Assembly: GCA_965221785.1 (NCBI GenBank)
Contig: CBDCSR010000003.1
Span: 1,426,001-1,490,000, forward strand
Source: BD2-11 sp965221785
GTDB lineage: Bacteria; Gemmatimonadota; Gemmatimonadetes; Longimicrobiales; Gaopeijiaceae
Reading direction: 5' to 3'
Length of the DNA stretch: 64,000 bases
Each line of letters starts with the position of its first letter. Position 1 is the first letter of the stretch. Positions 54,601 through 60,342 of this stretch are shown here, in pieces. Below the pieces are notes generated by a model that was given only the letters and a program-made list of their open reading frames with translations, searched no databases and had not been told where the DNA came from. Made by a program: the position numbers and the translations under genes.

Positions 54601-54873
54601 TCCAACTACCAGATGGAGGACGGCTCGTACACGAGCCTCAAGAGCATCACGCTGTCGTACAACGTGCCACCCGATCTGGTGGGGGGGATCTTCGGCCGGG
54701 CGCCGGGGAGCGTGCGGGTCTTCGGGTCCGTGAACAACGTGTACATATGGACGGACTACTGGGGCTGGAACCCGGAAGCGAGCGTCCAGTCGACCGGGCT
54801 GACCCCGGGGCAGGACTATGGGGCGTATCCGCTCATGCGGGCGTTCCAGTTCGGCGCCGAGATCGGATTCTAG
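51640..54873 (+). CDS. SusC/RagA-family TonB-dependent outer-membrane receptor of the glycan-type locus
   Basis: A 1077-residue protein. GGAGG lies 4 bases before ATG 51640; the signal peptide is cut near PLQAQ. A carboxypeptidase-regulatory-like domain (VTGAVTSAESGEPLATVQVSIEG, LINVPAGPQVVLFQYLGFE) is followed by LDELVVVGYGT, a plug with GRLAGVNV, LYVIDGVPY and IENIEVLKDAAAAAIYGSRG, and the barrel up to FQFGAEIGF with a terminal phenylalanine. It is the energised import channel of a SusCD system. SusD begins 5 bases downstream. The 248 bases upstream hold no promoter I can name with confidence. Confidence 0.93.
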   Translation: MRKHLRISIGLLAGVVAMAPPLQAQVTGAVTSAESGEPLATVQVSIEGTGIGGLTNEEGRYLLINVPAGPQVVLFQYLGFETERREITVTEGEAVVQDVAMTGTVLGLDELVVVGYGTQLRREVTGAVSSVPGVEIAQAAVTPNLQTVLQGRLAGVNVAESSGEPGSAPQVLVRGRGSISAGTEPLYVIDGVPYSMNLAIEGEVSLQRASFGVVRANPLANLNPNDIENIEVLKDAAAAAIYGSRGSNGVILITTKRGERGAPPQVSFRAYGGMQTAFNRPRMMNAAENIQYVKDARNNAYLQGRDPMNPASPSYNPSYNPDNNAGRSENGASGSQLIPEAYVNWDGTDSDWIGAVLDDAVLQNYDASVRGGSENLAYFVSGSYMDQSGVIKGSSFQRLALRANLTLDPSDRLQLAVDINSAYADHDRKAAHAPYFGRPPGLIYSAMVSSPLARIYDSDGNYLQRGENSINALGNGMTSTNHALAARDYIDDHLQTGRVFGSVSADLDVSDNLRYRALFGYDYDTSNRHFYQGTRLQYRGRNVPDPYSQALSGHSRNWLLENTLNYNTVSGPHSFNVLGGYTAERQFDGNQDVIARNFPDDQVTTINGGEITGGGQEQSEWSLVSALGRVNYTLLSRYLATATFRADRSSRFGWGNQTGYFPSLSLGWQMTEEPFMRGSTLFSQLKPRVSYGVTGNFQIPNYGSIGLVGRQPYVLGDAVVAGATPRTLGNRELTWETTRQLNVGVDFGIMADRIYGAFDYYVSNTEDLLLNVNVPSSTGFATVLTNIGEVRNSGFEAQITSRNLVGGFQWSTDVSVGMNSNEVVKLGAEGDPILAAGVAGVRHITQVGGEIGAYYGYVHDGIYQSEADIASSPTDSRNVTPGDIKWKDVNGDGKITADDRTELGSYNPDMTWGLFNRFAVGDLELSVFFQGVVGREVLNLTRRHLTAQGNFNGYGNLVGNYWRSPEEPGNGWDHKPDRQDHGGNTRPSNYQMEDGSYTSLKSITLSYNVPPDLVGGIFGRAPGSVRVFGSVNNVYIWTDYWGWNPEASVQSTGLTPGQDYGAYPLMRAFQFGAEIGF

Positions 54874-54878
54874 GGGGG

Positions 54879-56306
54879 ATGAAAATGAAACCGACAATGA
54901 GAGCCGTACTTATCCTGCCCGTGGTCTTCCTCCTCTCGTCGTGCAGCGAGGACTTCACGCTGCTGAGCCCGATCTCCGAGCGGAACGTGGAAGACTTCTA
55001 CCAGACTCCCGTCGACTTCGACGTGGCCATCAACGGCGCCTACGCCACCCTTGCGAGCAACGGCGCCTACAACCGGTCCTACGTCCTTCTGCACGAGATG
55101 CGCTCGGACAACACCATGAACGGGGGCGGCGCGACGGGTCTCGCGGAGGTGTACCATCGCATCGCCCACTTCTCGGAGCTGTCGACCCAGGAGGAACTGT
55201 CCATTCCCTGGACGACGGCGTACCAGGGCATCGCGCGCACGAACCTCATCCTCGATCGGCTGGACAACCTGGAGGACCAGCAGGTGGCCAGCCGAATCCA
55301 GGGTGAGGCGCTCTTCATCCGTTCGCTCTTCTACTACCACCTCGCCGTCCTCTGGGGGAACGTGCCGCTGCAGGTCGAGGCGGTGACTTCGCCCAACGTC
55401 GAGGTGAACCAGGTCAGCGCGGATGTGGTCTACGGCCAGATCGCGGGAGATCTGGAGACCGCCCAGGGGCTGCTGCCCGCGTCCTACAGCGGGGCTGATG
55501 TCGGGCGCGCCACCAGCGGCGCCGCCAACACCCTGCTCGGCCTGGTCTACCTGACCAACGGCCAATCGGGCCCGGCGGCGGAGGCGCTCAGGAGGGTGGT
55601 GAGTTCCGGGCAGTACTCGCTGGTGCCGAACTACGCCGACCTCTGGGGCGTGGCCAACGAGAACAACGCCGAGTCCGTCTTCGAGCTCCAATACAAGGCC
55701 GGCGGGACCGGGACCGGAAGCCAGTTCACCGACTACTACACCCCGTTCGGCGGATCCGGTGGGGTCGGCGCAGGCAATGCGCCCCAGGTCCTCTCTCCGG
55801 GCATCGACGAGATTCACTCGATGCAGTACATGATGGCGGAGGAGGACGCGCGCGGCATGGGCGGGACGTTCGCCGTCTCGGACGAAGGCAACGTGTACGT
55901 CAGGAAGTGGGAGAGCATCCCCTTCGCGCAGGCCGACGCGGACAACAACTTCCCCGTGTTCCGCTATGCGGACGTACTGCTGATGCTGGCCGAAGCGCTC
56001 GGCGAGGGCGGCGAGGCGTACTCGCTGATCAACCAGGTGCGCGCGCGCGCCGGAGTGTCGCCCATCGACGCCGGCACCCCGGGGACGTTCCAGGAGAAGC
56101 TGCTGTTCGAGCGGCAGCTCGAGTTCATCACCGAGGGCAAGCGCTGGGCCGATCTTCTCCGCTTCGGGGTCGCGCCGCAGGTCATGTCGAGCTTCGCGCC
56201 TCTGATGGCGGCCGGTCTCTCGGCGGGGGACATCCGGCTGGTCTATCCGATTCCCCAGCGCGAGATCGACGTATCGCCGGGAGAGATGGTGCAGAACCCG
56301 GGCTGA
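54879..56306 (+). CDS. SusD/RagB-family outer-membrane lipoprotein of the glycan-type locus
   Basis: A 475-residue lipoprotein (AVLILPVVFLLSSC) with the full SusD helical layout: FYQTPVDFDVAINGAYATL near the N-terminus, IQGEALFIRSLFYYHLAVLWG with the TPR-like core, RYADVLLMLAEALGEGG, and the C-terminal ERQLEFITEGKRWADLLRFG followed by LVYPIPQREIDVSPGEMVQNPG, all classic. It starts 5 bases after susC behind a G-rich ribosome site (a second ATG at 54885 is possible). It should bind the oligosaccharide delivered to the SusC channel. A hairpin at 56315-56356 separates it from the next gene. Confidence 0.94.
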   Translation: MKMKPTMRAVLILPVVFLLSSCSEDFTLLSPISERNVEDFYQTPVDFDVAINGAYATLASNGAYNRSYVLLHEMRSDNTMNGGGATGLAEVYHRIAHFSELSTQEELSIPWTTAYQGIARTNLILDRLDNLEDQQVASRIQGEALFIRSLFYYHLAVLWGNVPLQVEAVTSPNVEVNQVSADVVYGQIAGDLETAQGLLPASYSGADVGRATSGAANTLLGLVYLTNGQSGPAAEALRRVVSSGQYSLVPNYADLWGVANENNAESVFELQYKAGGTGTGSQFTDYYTPFGGSGGVGAGNAPQVLSPGIDEIHSMQYMMAEEDARGMGGTFAVSDEGNVYVRKWESIPFAQADADNNFPVFRYADVLLMLAEALGEGGEAYSLINQVRARAGVSPIDAGTPGTFQEKLLFERQLEFITEGKRWADLLRFGVAPQVMSSFAPLMAAGLSAGDIRLVYPIPQREIDVSPGEMVQNPG

Positions 56307-56314
56307 GGCCTGAG

Positions 56315-56356
56315 GCCCGGACCGGCCCGCGTGTCTTCCCGCGAGTCGGTCCGGGC
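56315..56356 (+). other. Intercistronic hairpin between susD and the downstream enzyme-like gene
   Basis: A perfect 10-base-pair stem (56315-56324 with 56347-56356) encloses a 22-base loop in which CGCG pairs again form a small inner stem. There is no T tract. It could be a partial terminator or a stabiliser of the 3' end of susC-susD mRNA, lowering expression of the genes behind it, but this is inference. Confidence 0.45.
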
Positions 56357-56377
56357 ACCTGACAGAGGCTGGCGCAA

Positions 56378-58255
56378 ATGACCTCTCGTACGGTCGCGCT
56401 CATCCTGGCGGGCCTCGCCGCCGGATCGGGGAGCGTCCTGGCGGCGTGCCGGGGCGAGGTCGCCGCCTGCGGTCGCGAAGAAGGGTCCGTTTCTCTGCCC
56501 GCCGGGACGGTCGTGATCGATACTCCGCTGGCGGCGCCCGCGTGGGCGCTCGCCCAGCGTGCCCTGCTCGAGATCAACGCGGAGGGCGTCCGCCTCTACG
56601 CGGACGCGTTCCTCGACGAGCGCGGCTTTCTGCCGGTAACTCCGAGGTGGGGGGTCGGCGACGGTCCCGACGACCTCATGGAGAACATCCGCAACTGGCC
56701 TCTGGCGCATGCCCTTGGCGGTTCCGAGTTCATCATCGAGACCTGGGAAGAGGCGTGGGAAGGGCACCTGCGGCAGGTCGGGCAGGCGCGGGTTCCGGAA
56801 CTCGAGATGGCCAGGGACGGCATCTACCAGCGCGAGTTCACGACCTCGTATGACTGGGAGCACATCGGCGAGGGGCTGGGTCCGTTCTACTTCCACGGCC
56901 TGAGCCGGCCGAACGACCCCGTCTACGAGGAGCGCCTGCGGCGTTTCGCCGGCTTCTACATGAACGAGGATCCCGCGGCTCCCAACTACGATCCCGGCCT
57001 CAGGATGATCCGCAGCCTGTTCAACGGCAGCCTGGGCCCGAAGATGACGCCGGCCACGGTCGACGACTGGGACGGGCCGGTGGGTCCCGAACTGGATCCC
57101 GCCTCGCCCCGGCGGACGCGGTTCCTCGAGTCCGGAAACATCGTCGGAGACCATCCCCTCAACCTCAACGCGACGATGCTCGCCCTGTACGCCTACATGG
57201 TCACGGGGGAGCCGAAGTACCGGGCGTGGGTGCTCGAGTACGTGGACGCGTGGCGGGAGCGGATCGATGCGGCGGGCGGCAACATTCCGTCGAACATCGG
57301 TCTGGACGGGACGATCGGAGGCGCGTGGGACGGGAAGTGGTACAGCGGCGTCTTCGGATGGAACTCCCCGGACGGAGGCGAGCGCAACTACACGCTCCGG
57401 GGACCTCCCGAGGCCTTCGGCGGCGCCCTGCTGCTGACGGGCGACCAGAGCTACACGGGTGTGCTTCGGCGCCAGTTCGACAACCTGTTCGCCGCCAGCC
57501 GCGTCGGCGACGACGGGCGCGTGCTGCTGCCGCGCTACCACGGCGACGGTGGATGGTACGGATACGCGCCCGTGGGGGATCCGCCGTCCGGTGCCCTCGG
57601 CAACCAGGTCAACGTGCTGCTCGACATCTACCTGTGGTCGCTGAGACCGGAAGACCGGACGCGTCTCCCGGCGGCCGAAGCGGCGCGCATGCGCCATCAT
57701 CCCGACCTCCGCTGGATCGATTTCCTGGAGGGGAAGGACCCGGACTACCCGGTGGCCGCCCTGCGGGACGCCATGGACGACGTGCGGCAGGCCGCCCGGC
57801 GGCTGCGCGCGAGCGGCAGCCTGGGGGCGAACCCGGTGTCGACCACCGCCCTGATCAACTTGACCCTGGGGGCGAACGACCCCGGGGGATCCACGCACGG
57901 GCCCCTTCCGCTCCACGCGCAGGTCCGTCATTTCGACCCCGGGCGGCAGCGGGCCGGGCTACCGGAAGACGTGGCCGCGCTGGTGGAGCGCATCGCGCCC
58001 GACGGCGTCACGCTCACGCTCGTCAACGTCGGGCCTCTCGACGCGCGCACGGTCACGGTGCAGGCGGGGGCCTATGGCGAACACCATGCGACCCGCGTGA
58101 CCCTGGGAGACCGGGTGATTCCCGTCGATGCCCCCCACTTCGACGTGCGCCTGGAGCCGGGAGCCGGGGCCACGCTGACGATCGGGCTGCGTCGCTACCA
58201 GCACCAGCCGACGCTGAGATTCCCATGGGACCGCGCAGCCGCGCACAGGCCATGA
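56378..58255 (+). CDS. Lipoprotein of unknown family, probably a glycan-active (alpha/alpha)-type protein
   Basis: A 625-residue lipoprotein (SGSVLAAC, Cys24). I cannot assign a family. The middle (GDHPLNLNATMLALYAYMVTG, WVLEYVDAWRERIDAAGGNIPSNIG, LGNQVNVLLDIYLWSL) alternates helices in the way of (alpha/alpha) toroids used by lyases, heparinases and unsaturated glucuronyl hydrolases; the last 130 residues (VTLTLVNVGPLDARTVTVQAG) look like a beta sandwich. Clusters of Trp, Tyr, Asp and His (WEHIGEGLGPFYFHG, YHGDGGWYGYAP) could line a sugar site. Position directly behind SusC/SusD and coupling (ATGA) with the transporter gene support a role in processing the imported glycan. Placement on the outer membrane is inferred. 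Confidence 0.6.
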   Translation: MTSRTVALILAGLAAGSGSVLAACRGEVAACGREEGSVSLPAGTVVIDTPLAAPAWALAQRALLEINAEGVRLYADAFLDERGFLPVTPRWGVGDGPDDLMENIRNWPLAHALGGSEFIIETWEEAWEGHLRQVGQARVPELEMARDGIYQREFTTSYDWEHIGEGLGPFYFHGLSRPNDPVYEERLRRFAGFYMNEDPAAPNYDPGLRMIRSLFNGSLGPKMTPATVDDWDGPVGPELDPASPRRTRFLESGNIVGDHPLNLNATMLALYAYMVTGEPKYRAWVLEYVDAWRERIDAAGGNIPSNIGLDGTIGGAWDGKWYSGVFGWNSPDGGERNYTLRGPPEAFGGALLLTGDQSYTGVLRRQFDNLFAASRVGDDGRVLLPRYHGDGGWYGYAPVGDPPSGALGNQVNVLLDIYLWSLRPEDRTRLPAAEAARMRHHPDLRWIDFLEGKDPDYPVAALRDAMDDVRQAARRLRASGSLGANPVSTTALINLTLGANDPGGSTHGPLPLHAQVRHFDPGRQRAGLPEDVAALVERIAPDGVTLTLVNVGPLDARTVTVQAGAYGEHHATRVTLGDRVIPVDAPHFDVRLEPGAGATLTIGLRRYQHQPTLRFPWDRAAAHRP

Positions 58256-59550
58256 ATCAGCCCCGCCGTCCGCAGCCTGTGAAGCCGTCCGACCCGGGAA
58301 CCCGGTCGCTTTCCGGGAAGGCCCTGGTCGCACTGAGCGCAGTGGGCCCGGGGCTTTTCCTGATCGGGTACAACATCGGCACGGGCAGCATCACCACCAT
58401 GGGGATGGCGGGTGCCCGGTACGGCATGAACCTGCTCTGGGCGCTCGTGCTGTCGGGGATCTTCACCTACGTGCTCATGGTCGGGTTCGGGCGCCTGACG
58501 CTGGTCACCGGTCGGACGGCGCTGCAGAGCTTCAGGACCGGCATCCCCAGGGTCGGGAAGGTCCTGGCGCTGTACGTGCTGGCCGCGCTGGTCCTGGGGG
58601 AGCTGGTCGCGCTCACCGGGGTGATGGGGATCGTTGCGGAGCTGCTCCAGGAGGGGATCCGGCTCGCCTCGCCCGGGGATGCGCTCCTGATCCCGACCGG
58701 CTGGATCGTGCTGGTGGTCGCCAGCGCCATCTTCCTGATGCTCTGGTTCGGGCACTACCGGCTCTTCGAGAAGGTCCTGACCGTTTTCGTCATCCTGATG
58801 GTGTTCTGCTTCGTCGCCGTCTTCTTCATGGTGTCGCCGACGTACTCGGCGGTGGTCGCCGGCATGGTCCCGTCGATCCCGGACCCGCCGGACGCCAGCC
58901 GCCTGGTCGCCGCGATGGCGGGCACGACCTGTTCGGCGGCGGTCTTCATCGTGCGGAGCACGGTGGTGGCCGAGAAGGGGTGGACCGCGGACGACCTGGG
59001 GCGCGAGAAGCGGGACGCGCTGGTGTCGGCTTCGGTGATGGTCTTCCTGAGCGCGATGGTCATGGCGGTGGCGGCCGGCACCCTGTTCGTGCGCGGCATG
59101 ACCATGGAGTCGACGCTGGAGATGATCGGGCTGCTGGAGCCGATCGGGGGCGATCTGGCGGCTTTCCTGCTGATCGTAGGTATCTCCGGGGCGGGGCTGT
59201 CCACGGTGTTTCCCCTGGTGCTGATCGCGCCCTGGCTGGTCGCCGACTACGCGGGGTGGAAACGGGATCTGCGCTCGCGGTCGTCGAGGCTGCTGATCGG
59301 GCTTGGACTCCTGTTCTCCTTCGGTTCGGTGTTCCTGGAGCAGACGCCGCCGGTGCTTATGGTGATCGCCATGGCGCTGCAGGCGGCCATTCTGCCCGCA
59401 GTGGCCATCCCCGCGTTCTACCTGCTGAACCGGCGGGAGGTGATGGGGGAGGGGCATGTCGCCACGCCGGGATGGAACGCGGGGCTGATCGCGGTGATCG
59501 CGTTCTCGCTGGTCACGACGTGGTTCGCCGTCACGGGACTCCTTGGATGA
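58252..59550 (+). CDS. Nramp-fold membrane transporter lacking the canonical metal-binding motifs
   Basis: A 432-residue protein with about 11 membrane spans and the Nramp first-helix pattern G-P-G-x8-D-P-G-N-x7-G-A-R-x-G. Aligned on it, the metal ligands are gone: DPGN is G43-T-G-S46. In helix 6 the MPHN motif is S228-A-A-V231 within GTTCSAAVFIVRS. Nramp proteins normally import Mn2+ or Fe2+ through these Asp, Asn and Met residues, so this one should not bind metals in the usual way. It is coupled by ATGA overlaps to the glycan-type lipoprotein before it and to the NagB-like gene after it. Carrying a sugar, uronate or amino-sugar into the cytoplasm is a hypothesis. Confidence 0.8.
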   Translation: MNQPRRPQPVKPSDPGTRSLSGKALVALSAVGPGLFLIGYNIGTGSITTMGMAGARYGMNLLWALVLSGIFTYVLMVGFGRLTLVTGRTALQSFRTGIPRVGKVLALYVLAALVLGELVALTGVMGIVAELLQEGIRLASPGDALLIPTGWIVLVVASAIFLMLWFGHYRLFEKVLTVFVILMVFCFVAVFFMVSPTYSAVVAGMVPSIPDPPDASRLVAAMAGTTCSAAVFIVRSTVVAEKGWTADDLGREKRDALVSASVMVFLSAMVMAVAAGTLFVRGMTMESTLEMIGLLEPIGGDLAAFLLIVGISGAGLSTVFPLVLIAPWLVADYAGWKRDLRSRSSRLLIGLGLLFSFGSVFLEQTPPVLMVIAMALQAAILPAVAIPAFYLLNRREVMGEGHVATPGWNAGLIAVIAFSLVTTWFAVTGLLG

Positions 59551-60314
59551 ACCAGCCGCTCCGCTCCTTTCGCAAGGAAGCACTCCAGGTCGAAGTGTAC
59601 GGCACGGCCGGGGAGCTGGGGGAGGCGGCCGCGGGGTGCGTCGAGAGACAATTGGCCTCCGCGATCGCGAGCACAGGGGAAGCCAATCTGGTGTTTGCCG
59701 CCGCGGTTTCCCAGCTGTCCTTCCTGGCAGCCCTGAGGCGGAAGGCCATCGACTGGGCCAGGGTCACCGTGTTTCATCTCGACGAGTACACGGAGCTCCC
59801 TGAGGAGCATCCGGCGAGCTTCCGCAGGTTCCTGCGCGAGCACATACTGGACGGCGTGCGGCCGGGCTGCGTGCACCTGATGCGCGGTGATGCGGATGAC
59901 CTGCAGGGGGAGATCGAGCGATACGAGTCGCTCCTCCGGGCGCATCCCCTGGACGTGGCCTGCATCGGCATCGGCGAGAACGGGCACATCGCCTTCAACG
60001 ACCCGCCCGTGGCGGACTTCGACGACCCGGCCCTGGTAAAGGAGGTCGAACTCGACGACGCCTGCCGCCTGCAGCAGGTCCACGACGGCTGGTTCTCCGC
60101 GTTCGAGGAGACCCCGCGACGCGCGCTCACCCTCACGGTGCCGGCCATCATGGCCAGCCGGGTCATCAGCTGCGTGGTGCCGGGGGCGCGCAAGGCGGAC
60201 GCCGTGCACGACGCTCTGAACGGTCCCATCGCGACCGCATGTCCGGCGTCGATTCTGCGCCGACACGAAGACGCAACACTTCTCCTGGATCCCGCCTCGG
60301 CGGTGCGCGTGTGA
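59547..60314 (+). CDS. NagB-like (glucosamine-6-phosphate deaminase/isomerase fold) protein with altered phosphate loop
   Basis: A 255-residue protein. Catalytic-core motifs of NagB are clear: HLDEYTELPEEHPASFRRFL with Asp79, GIGENGHIAFNDP with Asn145, His147 and Asp152 (Asp141, His143 and Glu148 in E. coli), VPAIMASRVISCVVPG-like segment and CPASILRRH. The N-terminal loop that binds the sugar phosphate, normally G-x-x-T/S-G-x-T-P, reads AAAVSQLSFL (residues 51-60). So it may act on an unphosphorylated or different keto/amino sugar. It overlaps the transporter stop by 4 bases and is followed by the large lipoprotein 28 bases on. Deaminase or isomerase activity is inferred from the family only. 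Confidence 0.82.
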   Translation: MNQPLRSFRKEALQVEVYGTAGELGEAAAGCVERQLASAIASTGEANLVFAAAVSQLSFLAALRRKAIDWARVTVFHLDEYTELPEEHPASFRRFLREHILDGVRPGCVHLMRGDADDLQGEIERYESLLRAHPLDVACIGIGENGHIAFNDPPVADFDDPALVKEVELDDACRLQQVHDGWFSAFEETPRRALTLTVPAIMASRVISCVVPGARKADAVHDALNGPIATACPASILRRHEDATLLLDPASAVRV

Positions 60315-60342
60315 GCTTGTTCGAGCGACACCCGGGAGCGGC

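Noticed and set aside
58980..59546. Longer reading of the NagB-like protein starting inside the transporter gene
   Set aside because: The extension is an out-of-frame shadow of the transporter with Gly/Arg-rich composition; the NagB fold starts at ATG 59547.
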